A DNA stretch of 6,440 bases from Patulibacter sp052039575 (lineage in GTDB: Bacteria; Actinomycetota; Thermoleophilia; Solirubrobacterales; Solirubrobacteraceae). This document shows positions 1 to 6,117 of the stretch, in pieces. Position 1 is the stretch's first letter, and the number at the start of each line of letters is the position of its first letter. The DNA lies in NCBI GenBank assembly GCA_052039575.1, contig JBQGEK010000282.1, positions 1 through 6,440 on the forward strand. The letters are read 5' to 3'. The notes beneath the pieces are model-generated. The model saw only the letters and a program-made list of their open reading frames with translations. It made no database searches and was not told where the DNA came from. Both the position numbers and the translations under genes were made by a program.

Positions 1-399
1 CCCCGGGTCGGCCGCCGTCGTAGAACGGTCACCACCGCGCGGGGCCGCCGCGGCGACGCTACCGGCGGACCCTGCGGGCTGCTGACTCGCCGCTGCGGCC
101 GCCGGCTCGCTCGGACCGCTCGCCCGAGCCTCCGCGGCCGGAGCGGCCGCGGACACCACGTCGCCGGCGCCCCCGAGCCGGGCCAGCACGGTGCCGATCG
201 CGACCGTGTCGCCGGCCGGGACCACCAGCTCGGTCAGCACGCCCGCGTCGGTGGCCTCGATCTCCGAGTCGACCTTGTCCGTCGAGACCGAGCAGACCGG
301 CTCGCCGACCTCGATCTCGTCGCCGACGGCCTTCAGCCACTCGACGACGGTCACCTCCTCGACCGCGGCGCCGAGGTACGGGACGACCAGCTCCGTCAT
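1..399 (-). CDS. 2-oxo acid dehydrogenase E2 subunit, N-terminal lipoyl domain (partial, runs off left edge)
   Basis: The frame starts with ATG at 399 and stays open to base 1, giving 133 residues with the rest beyond the window. Residues 1 to about 77 form a lipoyl domain: MTELVVPYLG, a WLKAVGDEI stretch, then STDKVDSEIEA with the lipoylated lysine at K42, and a closing turn VPAGDTVAIGTVLARLG. The DKV context marks lipoyl rather than biotin domains, which carry a MKM motif. From about residue 78 there is an Ala/Pro/Ser/Gly linker, as between the lipoyl domain and the subunit-binding and acyltransferase domains of E2 enzymes. E2 moves acyl groups from the E1 decarboxylase to CoA in the cytoplasm. 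Which complex this is (pyruvate, 2-oxoglutarate or branched-chain) cannot be told from this part; the Liv neighbours favour branched-chain, by inference. No clear Shine-Dalgarno precedes the ATG (only a G-rich run), but the start fits the family. Confidence 0.88.
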   Translation of the reverse strand, partial: MTELVVPYLGAAVEEVTVVEWLKAVGDEIEVGEPVCSVSTDKVDSEIEATDAGVLTELVVPAGDTVAIGTVLARLGGAGDVVSAAAPAAEARASGPSEPAAAAASQQPAGSAGSVAAAAPRGGDRSTTAADPG

Positions 400-514
400 C
401 GCCGCCCGCCCGGCCCGGCTCCGACCGACGGCGTGCCCGCCGTCGACGTGCGGCGATCTCGCCGCCCGCTCGATTCCCGTCCGTCTGTGGTCATGCCGTT
501 GCCCCTGCCGGTTC

Positions 515-555
515 GTTGTACGACGCGTCGCATACCGTCCGACTGAACAGTACAA
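515..555 (-). promoter_or_regulatory. Candidate control region upstream of the E2 gene
   Basis: The 173 bases between the terminator (573-603) and the E2 start (399) hold no convincing gene. Read on the minus strand, a T-run (560-554) is followed by GTACTGTTCAGTCGG (553-539), which resembles motifs after tetR and before livK. Next comes a perfect 10-bp palindrome CGACGCGTCG (530-521), then TACAAC (520-515), a 4 of 6 match to a -10 box. No good -35 sits at the right distance. The arrangement suggests a regulated promoter for the E2 gene, but this is a weak prediction. Confidence 0.3.
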
Positions 556-572
556 AAAAACCAGGAGCAAGA

Positions 573-603
573 CAACAAACCCGCCTGTAGGGCGGGTTTG
601 TTG
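573..603 (-). terminator. Strong hairpin terminator after tetR
   Basis: A perfect 13-bp inverted repeat (573-585 and 591-603, arm CAACAAACCCGCC) surrounds a 5-base loop. Read leftward, as the tetR transcript would be, the stem is followed by TCTTGCTCC and then a run of seven T (560-554), about 12 bases past the stem. It lies 24 bases past the tetR stop codon and separates the Liv-tetR operon from the E2 gene. The arms are partly A/T at their base, so it may work in both directions. Confidence 0.8.
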
Positions 604-610
604 CTGCTGT

Positions 611-624
611 ACTGACTAGTCAGT
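611..624. promoter_or_regulatory. 14-bp perfect palindrome, TetR-operator-like
   Basis: ACTGACTAGTCAGT is a perfect palindrome 3 bases past the tetR stop codon (TAA at 630-628) and 7 bases before the terminator stem. On the minus strand it sits in a wider TGACTGACTAGTCAGT, which has the spacing and sequence style of operators of TetR-family regulators. Its position between a stop codon and a terminator is odd for an operator, because no promoter is evident there. It may instead be an off-promoter binding site or a chance repeat. Confidence 0.4.
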
Positions 625-627
625 CAG

Positions 628-1383
628 TTATCGAGGAACTTCGCCGTAGAGCAGCGTGCGCGAGAAGTGCGCCGCGATCTCGTCGGGCGTGCGCTGCGAG
701 GACGGCCCGAACCAGTGGATCGAGTAGTTGATCATCCCGAGGAACGCGAGCATCGTCAGCTCGGGATCGGTCGTGGTCAGGGCGCCCTCGTCGACGCCCC
801 GCTGGAGGATCCGCTCGATGACCTCCTCGAACGCCGCCCGCCGCTGCCGGACGACGTTGCCCTCGGGCCGCGAGCGGATCGCCCGCCACTCGTAGATGAA
901 CACCGTCGCCTCCGCGCGGTACTCGTCCATCACCCGCATCAGCGCCTTCGCGAGCTCCTCGATCGCCCAGACCACGGACGGCGCTTCGCGCTCTATCCGC
1001 TCGGCCTCGAGCAGCAGCGGGCCGATGAACCGCTCGTGCATGTCGGCCAGCAGCTCCTGCTTGCTGCCGATGTAGTGGTACAGGCCGCCCCGTTGCAGGC
1101 CGGTGACCTCGCTGAGGTCGTCGATCGTGGTCGCGTGGTAGCCACGCTGGGCGAAGACCTCGGCGCACTGGGCCACGACCTCGGCCCGGCGCCGCTCGTA
1201 CTTCGTCGTCGGCTGCCGCGCGGCGCCGCGCGGCGCCGACGGCGAATCCCCCGCAGGACCGCGCAGCGTTGCTGAGACTCGCGGCGGGGCGGGGGGCTCC
1301 GGCGGTCGCGCCCCCGGAGCCCCCGGCCCTACGCCGCCCCACGCTCGCCCGCCGACGCCCCGGACCGCCGACGCCGCAGCCAC
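628..1383 (-). CDS. TetR-family transcriptional regulator (start unresolved)
   Basis: This is a ligand-responsive DNA-binding repressor, probably controlling the Liv operon it ends and perhaps its neighbours. Counting from the GTG at 1383, helix 1 is near residues 62-80 (YERRRAEVVAQCAEVFAQRG). The helix-turn-helix lies at about 84-105 (ATTIDDLSEVTGLQRGGLYHYI), followed by GSKQELL, all classic TetR. The C-terminal ligand and dimer domain is all-helical and ends with NYSIHWF near the last 30 residues, as in several lipid- or acyl-CoA-responsive members. The reading frame ends at TAA 630-628. The start is a problem: between the livM stop (1329) and helix 1 there is no in-frame ATG, GTG or TTG. 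The nearest canonical upstream start is GTG 1383, which overlaps livM by 55 bases and adds about 60 Pro/Ala/Gly-rich residues. The next internal one, GTG 1176, would cut helix 1. A 10-bp tandem duplication at 1215-1238 may have shifted the frame. The family call is firm; the 5' end and intactness are not. Confidence 0.85.
   Translation of the reverse strand: MAAASAVRGVGGRAWGGVGPGAPGARPPEPPAPPRVSATLRGPAGDSPSAPRGAARQPTTKYERRRAEVVAQCAEVFAQRGYHATTIDDLSEVTGLQRGGLYHYIGSKQELLADMHERFIGPLLLEAERIEREAPSVVWAIEELAKALMRVMDEYRAEATVFIYEWRAIRSRPEGNVVRQRRAAFEEVIERILQRGVDEGALTTTDPELTMLAFLGMINYSIHWFGPSSQRTPDEIAAHFSRTLLYGEVPR
1215..1238. repeat. 10-bp perfect tandem duplication inside the tetR 5' region
   Basis: CCGCGCGGCG occurs twice head to tail (1216-1225, 1226-1235), and the period continues for a few bases on each side. 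Bases 1215-1234 are also a perfect 20-bp palindrome. The unit is not a multiple of three, so gain or loss of one copy changes the reading frame of anything translated through it. It lies just upstream of the region encoding TetR helix 1. Confidence 0.9.
1292..1324 (-). terminator. G+C-rich hairpin just past livM (weak terminator or mRNA-end stabiliser)
   Basis: A perfect 11-bp inverted repeat (1292-1302 and 1314-1324, arm GGGGGCTCCGG) with an 11-base loop starts 4 bases past the livM stop codon. There is no T-run after it, so it is not a textbook intrinsic terminator. It may reduce read-through into tetR or protect the 3' end of the transporter message. It lies between livM and the tetR DNA-binding region, so it could also affect tetR translation. 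Confidence 0.45.
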
Positions 1384-2402
1384 ACGGGCAGCGGCAGCTC
1401 GCGACCGCGAGTCACGCCGTCCGGCCGCAACGCGAGCACCACGAGCAGGATCACCGCCAGCAGCGCCTGCTGGAGCCCGAGCGGTACGTCGACCGTCACG
1501 AAGAGGATGCTCTTGCCCGCTTCGAGCCGCGTGAACACCTGCGACACCACAGAGATCAGCGCCCACCCCGCCACCGCCCCCGCCAGGCTGTGCGTACCGC
1601 CGACCACGAGCATCGCGATCGTCAGGAACGTCAGCTGGATGTAGAACGCCCCTGGGTTGAGGCTGCCGATGAAGTGCGCATACATCGCGCCGCCCACGGC
1701 CATGATCGCGGCGGCGAGCGCGAATGCGATCCGCCGCTCGCGGGCGACCCCGATCCCGGCGGCCCGCGCCGCGACCTCGTCCTCGCGCGCGGCGCGCAGT
1801 CGCAGTCCCGTGCGCGATGCCTGGAACGTCGCGGCCACCCCGAGCACCACCAGCACGACGCCGAGCGCGACCCCGACCGTGAGGTCGACCGGCACCCCGG
1901 TGAAGCTGCCGTTCGGGCCGAAGACCGCGGTCCAGTTGAGCAGCAGGATCTGGGTGATCGCCAGCAGCGCGAACGTCGCGATGCCCGCGGCGATCCCGTT
2001 GAGGCGCATCAGCGGCACGGCGAGCAGGTAGGCGATCGCGCCGACCACCAGTGCGACGACGAGCATCCCCGGCACCAGCCCGAGGCTCGTGCCCTGCAGG
2101 ATCCCCGGCATCGACTCGTAGAGCGTCTCCTTCTGCACCTGCGGCACCGCGAACGCGCCGCTGAGGTACGCCCCGAGTGCCATGAACGAGACGTGCCCGA
2201 ACGACAGCACGCCGGAGTTGCCGACGAAGGTGTAGAGCCCGACCACGAGCACCAACTGGATCAGCGCCGCCGTCGCGATCGTCTCGAACTCGCGGCCCGC
2301 CGCGATCATCACCGCAGCGGCCACGCAGACCAGCGCGCCGAGCACGAGCGGTTGCCAGAGCACCGTCGTGATCCGGGTCAGTCGATCGCGCACGTCAGAC
2401 AC
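1329..2402 (-). CDS. livM: Branched-chain amino acid ABC transporter, permease LivM
   Basis: This is one of two membrane subunits forming the import channel with the LivH-like protein. It has 357 residues, with hydrophobic segments throughout from about residue 15 to 325. Family marks visible are GNSGVLSFGHVSFMALGAYL (61-80), matching the LivM region with the conserved GH and GAY. The cytoplasmic coupling loop GLRLRAAREDEVAARAAGI (199-217) contacts the ATPases, and NPGAFYI plus VVGGTHSLAGAVAG lie near 249-279. The tail past residue 330 is basic (WLRRRRSG) and probably cytoplasmic. GTG 2402 is chosen as the start; it overlaps the livH stop by 8 bases, which implies coupled translation. The length is within the usual LivM range and no domain is missing. 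The substrate is not determined by the permease. Confidence 0.95.
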   Translation of the reverse strand: MSDVRDRLTRITTVLWQPLVLGALVCVAAAVMIAAGREFETIATAALIQLVLVVGLYTFVGNSGVLSFGHVSFMALGAYLSGAFAVPQVQKETLYESMPGILQGTSLGLVPGMLVVALVVGAIAYLLAVPLMRLNGIAAGIATFALLAITQILLLNWTAVFGPNGSFTGVPVDLTVGVALGVVLVVLGVAATFQASRTGLRLRAAREDEVAARAAGIGVARERRIAFALAAAIMAVGGAMYAHFIGSLNPGAFYIQLTFLTIAMLVVGGTHSLAGAVAGWALISVVSQVFTRLEAGKSILFVTVDVPLGLQQALLAVILLVVLALRPDGVTRGRELPLPVWLRRRRSGASAGERGAA

Positions 2403-3279
2403 GCTCCTTCAGGTTCGACGTCGCGATCAGGCCCTGCGGCCGGACCAACAGGGTCAGGATCACCAGCATGTAGACCACCGCGTCGCGGTACGGCACCATC
2501 TCGGCGGGCAGCACGTTCTGCAGCACCACCGTGAGCAGCCCGAGGGCGAGGCCGCCGAGCGCCGCCCCGTAGATGCTCCCGAGGCCGCCGACGACGGTCG
2601 CGACGAACGCGATCACCAACGGCTGCACGCCCATGTCGGGCGACAGCCGCCCGGTCCTCGCCACCAGCAGGATCGCCGCGACCGAGGCCAGCACGCCGCT
2701 CAACGCGAACGCCGTCCCGACGACCACGTCGGTGCGCACCCCGAGGAGCTTGGCCATCCGCAGGTCCGCGGCGGCGGCCCGCAGCTGGACCCCGATCGGC
2801 GTCCGCCGCAGGATCAGGTTGAGACCCAGGAAGAGCAGCGCCGCGACCGCGATCGTGACGAGCACCAGCCCGGTCACGCGCACGCCGCCGACGTCGATCA
2901 CCCGGTTCAGGCCGGGCGCGAAGTCGACGGTCTTGGCGCGGGCGCCCTCGAGCGCCAGCAGGACGCTCTGGAGGAAGATGCTGACCGCGAAGCCGGCCAC
3001 CAGCAGAGTGGTCGGATCAGCCCCACGGACCCAGCGGAACGCGAGCCGCTCCATCCCGAGCGCCACCACGACGCCGGCCACCACGGGCAGCAGGATCAGC
3101 AGCGGCCACCAGCCGGTGACGACGGCGAGCAGCACGTAGGCGGAGACCGCGATCACCTCGCCCTGGGCGAAGTTGATGATGTTGGCCACGCCGAAGATCA
3201 GCGCGACGCTGATCGCGAACAGCGCGTAGAGCGCGCCGAGGCCGATCCCCTCGACGAGGTACTGGATGACGGTCGTCAC
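2395..3279 (-). CDS. livH: Branched-chain amino acid ABC transporter, permease LivH
   Basis: This is the second channel subunit, 294 residues with roughly eight hydrophobic segments. It begins with the LivH pattern GLGALYALFAISVALIFGV followed by NIINFAQGE (33-41), the conserved N-F-A/H-G-E motif of this family. The coupling loop is at about 162-181 (IGVQLRAAAADLRMAKLLGV). Near 229-240 is VVGGLGSIYGAA, the conserved glycine-rich turn. The C-terminus PQGLIATSNLKERV is typical. The start is GTG 3279, whose last two bases overlap the livF stop in a GTGA arrangement. GGAGG lies four bases before it, so the start is well supported. It is expected to pair with LivM in the cytoplasmic membrane. Confidence 0.95.
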   Translation of the reverse strand: MTTVIQYLVEGIGLGALYALFAISVALIFGVANIINFAQGEVIAVSAYVLLAVVTGWWPLLILLPVVAGVVVALGMERLAFRWVRGADPTTLLVAGFAVSIFLQSVLLALEGARAKTVDFAPGLNRVIDVGGVRVTGLVLVTIAVAALLFLGLNLILRRTPIGVQLRAAAADLRMAKLLGVRTDVVVGTAFALSGVLASVAAILLVARTGRLSPDMGVQPLVIAFVATVVGGLGSIYGAALGGLALGLLTVVLQNVLPAEMVPYRDAVVYMLVILTLLVRPQGLIATSNLKERV

Positions 3280-3986
3280 GGAGCCTCCGTTCCGAAGTAG
3301 TGGGCGAGGATCGTTGCCGTGTCGTGGTCGGCCCCGGCCGCCTCGACGGTGCCCTGGCGGAGCAGGATCGAGTGGTTCGCCAGAGCGATCGACCGCTCGA
3401 CGTTCTGGTCGACGAGGACCACGCCGAGCCCCTCGGCGCGAAGCTCGGCGACCAGCTCCAGCACCAGGTCCACCATCTTCGGCGCCAGGCCGAGCGACGG
3501 CTCGTCGAGCAGCAGGAACGACGGACGCGACATCAGCGCCCGCGCGATCGCGAGCTGCTGCTGCTCGCCGCCCGACAGCAGGCCGGCGAGGTCGTCGATC
3601 CGGTCGCCGAGCACCGGGAATCGCGCGCAGAAGGCCCCGAGGTCGGCCTCGACCGCGCGTCGGTCCTTGGCGATCGTGGCGCCGAGCAGCAGGTTCTCGC
3701 GCACGGTCAGCTGCCCGAAGATATGCCGCCCCTCGGGCACCAGCGCGATCCCGTGGCGGACGACCCGCTCGGCCGCGACGTTGCCCAGCTCGCGGCCGTC
3801 GAGCCGCACCGATCCGGACGCCTGGTTGCGACCGAGCGCACCGGCGATCGCCAGCAACGTGCTCGACTTCCCGGCGCCGTTCGGACCGACGAGCGCGACC
3901 ACCTCACCCGGCCGGCAGGTCAGGTCCAGCCCGCGCACCGCGGTGACCGCGCCGTAGCGCACGGTGAGCTTCTCGACCTCAAGCAT
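3276..3986 (-). CDS. livF: Branched-chain amino acid ABC transporter, ATPase LivF
   Basis: This 236-residue cytoplasmic ATPase powers import. Motifs in order are Walker A GPNGAGKSS (34-42), Q-loop region VPEGRHIF (83-90), signature LSGGEQQQLAIARAL (137-151), Walker B LLLDEPSLGL (158-167) with catalytic E162, and LVDQN (191-195) at the switch position. The Glu in the Q-loop and Gln in place of the switch His are normal for LivF proteins, so this is not a defective ATPase. The start ATG 3986 overlaps the livG stop by 8 bases, with GGAG seven bases upstream. It is expected to form a heterodimer with the LivG-like protein on the LivH and LivM coupling loops. Confidence 0.95.
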   Translation of the reverse strand: MLEVEKLTVRYGAVTAVRGLDLTCRPGEVVALVGPNGAGKSSTLLAIAGALGRNQASGSVRLDGRELGNVAAERVVRHGIALVPEGRHIFGQLTVRENLLLGATIAKDRRAVEADLGAFCARFPVLGDRIDDLAGLLSGGEQQQLAIARALMSRPSFLLLDEPSLGLAPKMVDLVLELVAELRAEGLGVVLVDQNVERSIALANHSILLRQGTVEAAGADHDTATILAHYFGTEAP

Positions 3987-4776
3987 CCGGGGGCTCCGCG
4001 TGCGACTGCGCCAGGTAGGTGTCGATCACCCGCTGGTCGCGGCGGACCTCGTCCGGCGGGCCGACGGCCAGGGTCCGACCGCGCGCGATCACCTGCACCC
4101 GCTCGCACAGCCGCATGATCAGCGGCATGTCGTGTTCGATGATCAGGATCCCGCAGCCGAAGTCACGGCGGATCTCGCGGATCTGCTGCAGCAGCCGCTC
4201 GGTCTCGCTCTCGTCGAGCCCGGCCGCGGGCTCGTCGAGCAGCGCGAAGTCCGGCGTGGTCGCGAGCGCACGGGCCAGAGCAAGCGCCCGTTCCCGCCCG
4301 TAGGGCAGGGCGCGAGCCTCGGTATCGGCGCAGTCGACCAGGTCGAACCGCTCCAGCAGGTCGTCGACCCGCCGCCGGGCGGCCGCACGGCTGGTACGGC
4401 CGCCGACCGCCGCGACCTCGACGTTCTCGGCGACCGTCAGCCGCCCGAACGGGCGCACCGCCTGGAAGGTGCGCGCCAGGCCGGCGCGCGCGATCCGGTG
4501 AGGAGCCCAGCCCGTGACGTCGGCGTCGCCGAGCTCGACCCGGCCAGCGTCCGGGGCCTGGTACCCCGTGAGCACGTTGACCAGGGTCGACTTCCCCGCC
4601 CCGTTCGGCCCGATCAGCCCGAGGATCTCCCCCCGTCCGACCTCGACGTCCAGGTCCTGCAGGACCGCGTTCCCGGCGAACGCGACGCTGAGTCCCGAGG
4701 CCCGCAGGAACGGGGCGCCGCCGCGCGCGCCGGCGACGTCCCGGGCGGGTACGGTGGCGACGGTCACTCCGGACAC
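3979..4776 (-). CDS. livG: Branched-chain amino acid ABC transporter, ATPase LivG
   Basis: This is the second ATPase, 265 residues. Walker A is GPNGAGKST (56-64) and the Q-loop is LARTFQ (100-105). The signature is LPYGRERALALARAL (157-171), close to the LAYG/LPYG form of LivG rather than LSGGQ. Walker B is FALLDEPAAGLD (177-188) with E182, and the switch histidine is in IIEHDM (213-218, H216). The C-terminal IDTYLAQ matches the short LivG extension that follows the ATPase core. About 22 extra residues precede the domain. GTG 4776 (AAGGG upstream) gives this length. A second GTG at 4767 forms a GTGA overlap with the livK stop and is an equally possible start that would remove three residues. 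It acts with LivF. Confidence 0.94.
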   Translation of the reverse strand: MSGVTVATVPARDVAGARGGAPFLRASGLSVAFAGNAVLQDLDVEVGRGEILGLIGPNGAGKSTLVNVLTGYQAPDAGRVELGDADVTGWAPHRIARAGLARTFQAVRPFGRLTVAENVEVAAVGGRTSRAAARRRVDDLLERFDLVDCADTEARALPYGRERALALARALATTPDFALLDEPAAGLDESETERLLQQIREIRRDFGCGILIIEHDMPLIMRLCERVQVIARGRTLAVGPPDEVRRDQRVIDTYLAQSHAEPPDA

Positions 4777-5978
4777 TCCAGGCCCTTGATCCCGAGGTCG
4801 ATCGTGCCCTCGGGACGAACCGTCTCGAGGTACTTCGGCTCGTTGTCCGTGTACTGCACGATCCGGAACGGACGGGCGCAGCCCATGTGCGAGCTCTCGG
4901 TGAAGCTGATCGGACCCGCCACGGTCGGGACCTCGCGGAACCCGTCGAGCGCCTTGGCGAGCTCAGTGCCCTCCACGCTCTGCGCCTGCTCCGCCGCCTG
5001 CTGGATCAGCTGGACGATCGCGTAGCCCATCGTCACGTTGCTGTAGAGCGGCGGCGAGCCGACCTGCTCGGTGAACTTCTCGACGAACTCGTTGACCTCC
5101 GGCTCCGGGTCGTCGCCGAAGATCGACGCCTGGTCGAGCGTGTAGAAGTCGCTCAACCCCGGCACCGCCTCTTGCCAGTAGGTGCCGTTCATCGGCACCG
5201 CGCCGAGGATCGCGCCGTCGACGCCCGCATCGCGCAGCTGGCGGATCACCGCCGCGGCCCCCGGCGGGTACGAGCAGAGCATCACCGCGTCCGGGCTCTG
5301 CCTCCGGACCGCGTTGACCTGACTCGAGGTCGACGTGTCCTGCTGCTGGAACTGCACCGTCGGCTGGAGGTCGAGGCCGATCTGCTTGGCTCGGTCGACG
5401 AACCCGGCGCACGCCGAACGCGTCGACTCCGTCGTGTTGTCGAGCATCACGCTGACGCGCTCCATCTGCTTCGACTTCGCGAAGTTGGCGAGCGCGTTCC
5501 CCTGGGCCTGCGCCGCCGGCGCCGGCGAGTAGGCGAGCGAGCCGATCCCCTGCACGCCCCACTTCGGAGACTCCGCGCAGAGGCTGAACGACAGCTTGCC
5601 GGCCGCCTGGGCGGCGAGCGCGGACGGCGAGCCCAGCTCGAAGTCGCAGGTCGCGACCACGATGTCGGCACCGCCGTCGATCAGCTCCTTGGCGACGATG
5701 CTCGCCTGCTGCGGGCTCGACTGGGTGTCGGCGCTGCGCACCTCGAGTTGGCGGCCGAGGATCCCGCCCGACGCGTTGACGTCCTTGACGGCGACCTCGA
5801 GCGCCTGGAACGGCCCCTCGTCGTAGGGGCTGACGAACCCGGTCTTGGCAATCGGCGCGCCGATCACGATCGGGTCGGACGAGCCCGCGTCCGCTGACTC
5901 GTCGCTGCCGCATCCGGCCGCGGCGACGGCGAGCGCGACGGCCGCCGTGCTGACTGAGAACCATTTTGCCCACTGCAT
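4764..5978 (-). CDS. livK: ABC transporter substrate-binding lipoprotein, LivK-like
   Basis: This is the extracellular ligand-capture subunit of the importer. ATG 5978 has AGGAG six bases upstream, giving 404 residues; upstream in-frame starts to 6071 lack this support. The signal peptide is MQWAKWFSVS with a hydrophobic stretch to residue 22 and a lipobox ending AAGC (C23). The alanine at -3 is less usual than leucine. A Ser/Asp-rich tether follows, then the type I binding-protein fold: PIVIGAPIAKTG (36-47), VAVKDVNASGGILGR (62-76), IVAKELIDGGADIVVA (94-109), and a C-terminal lobe up to LECPE. The mature protein carries six further cysteines (111, 134, 190, 235, 367, 402), which could form disulfides outside the membrane. 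The amino acid bound cannot be read from the sequence; branched-chain amino acids, amides and small aromatic acids are all known for this family. It is the first gene of the operon. Confidence 0.93.
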   Translation of the reverse strand: MQWAKWFSVSTAAVALAVAAAGCGSDESADAGSSDPIVIGAPIAKTGFVSPYDEGPFQALEVAVKDVNASGGILGRQLEVRSADTQSSPQQASIVAKELIDGGADIVVATCDFELGSPSALAAQAAGKLSFSLCAESPKWGVQGIGSLAYSPAPAAQAQGNALANFAKSKQMERVSVMLDNTTESTRSACAGFVDRAKQIGLDLQPTVQFQQQDTSTSSQVNAVRRQSPDAVMLCSYPPGAAAVIRQLRDAGVDGAILGAVPMNGTYWQEAVPGLSDFYTLDQASIFGDDPEPEVNEFVEKFTEQVGSPPLYSNVTMGYAIVQLIQQAAEQAQSVEGTELAKALDGFREVPTVAGPISFTESSHMGCARPFRIVQYTDNEPKYLETVRPEGTIDLGIKGLECPE

Positions 5979-5994
5979 ATGTCGCTCCTGTACT

Positions 5995-6006
5995 GTCCGT
6001 TCGGTC
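5995..6006. promoter_or_regulatory. Candidate TetR operator in the livK leader
   Basis: GTCCGTTCGGTC is a near-palindrome (half-sites GTCCG and CGGTC) ending 17 bases before the livK start codon. Its right half GTTCGGTC recurs exactly and in the same direction at 6108-6115. It also falls in a longer GTACTG-containing stretch (5990-6008) like that found after tetR. A repressor here could block transcription or translation of the operon. This is a prediction only. Confidence 0.4.
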
Positions 6007-6024
6007 GGCGATGCGGCAACGATA

Positions 6025-6040
6025 CGCCGGAGATCCGGCG
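6025..6040. repeat. Short inverted repeat in the livK leader
   Basis: CGCCGG and CCGGCG (perfect 6-bp stem) flank the loop AGAT. It lies 47 to 62 bases upstream of the livK ATG. It may be a leader hairpin or a protein-binding site. In G+C-rich DNA such short stems are common, so little weight is given. Confidence 0.35.
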
Positions 6041-6088
6041 GCCGATTCGCCATTTGGCCTAGGTTTACCAAGCACAGCTAGACGCGCG

Positions 6089-6117
6089 GATATTTTTTGG
6101 ACCGCTTGTTCGGTCTA
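6089..6117 (-). promoter_or_regulatory. Candidate livK operon promoter with TetR-style dyad
   Basis: An A+T-rich island (6091-6124) stands out from its surroundings. On the minus strand TAGACC (6117-6112) and AATATC (6094-6089) are 17 bases apart, a weak -35/-10 pair. The space between them is filled by the dyad TNGACCG-N6-CGGTCNA (6098-6117 on the plus strand). That would place an operator inside the promoter, the usual repression geometry for TetR proteins. If real, the livK message has a leader of about 100 bases. The box matches are poor, so the dyad is better supported than the promoter. Confidence 0.4.

Noticed and set aside
191..619. Plus-strand frame over the E2 start and the terminator
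   Set aside because: It reads through a hairpin terminator and opposite the lipoyl domain, and its product is Ser/Thr/Arg low-complexity with no family match.
620..1342. Minus-strand frame of 240 codons overlapping the TetR gene
   Set aside because: Most of it is Arg/Ala-rich shadow of the TetR domain. Only its first part (1342 to about 1238) is of interest, as a possible true N-terminus before a frame shift.
1269..2534. Long plus-strand open frame rich in Arg, His, Asp and Glu opposite livM
   Set aside because: It is the antisense shadow of a high-G+C gene. The opposite strand encodes clear LivM and LivH motifs, and this frame has no recognisable domain or ribosome site.
3276..3986. Apparent loss of the switch histidine and Q-loop glutamine in LivF
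   Set aside because: Gln at the switch position and Glu in the Q-loop region are normal in LivF proteins, so this is not a defect.
4276..4308. ABC signature LPYGRER in LivG differs from LSGGQ
   Set aside because: LivG proteins commonly carry LAYG or LPYG forms, and the other motifs are intact.
2368..5897. Other long plus-strand open frames across livH, livF, livG and livK
   Set aside because: They have the low-complexity Arg/Asp/His composition typical of shadows in G+C-rich DNA and lie fully opposite well-supported genes.
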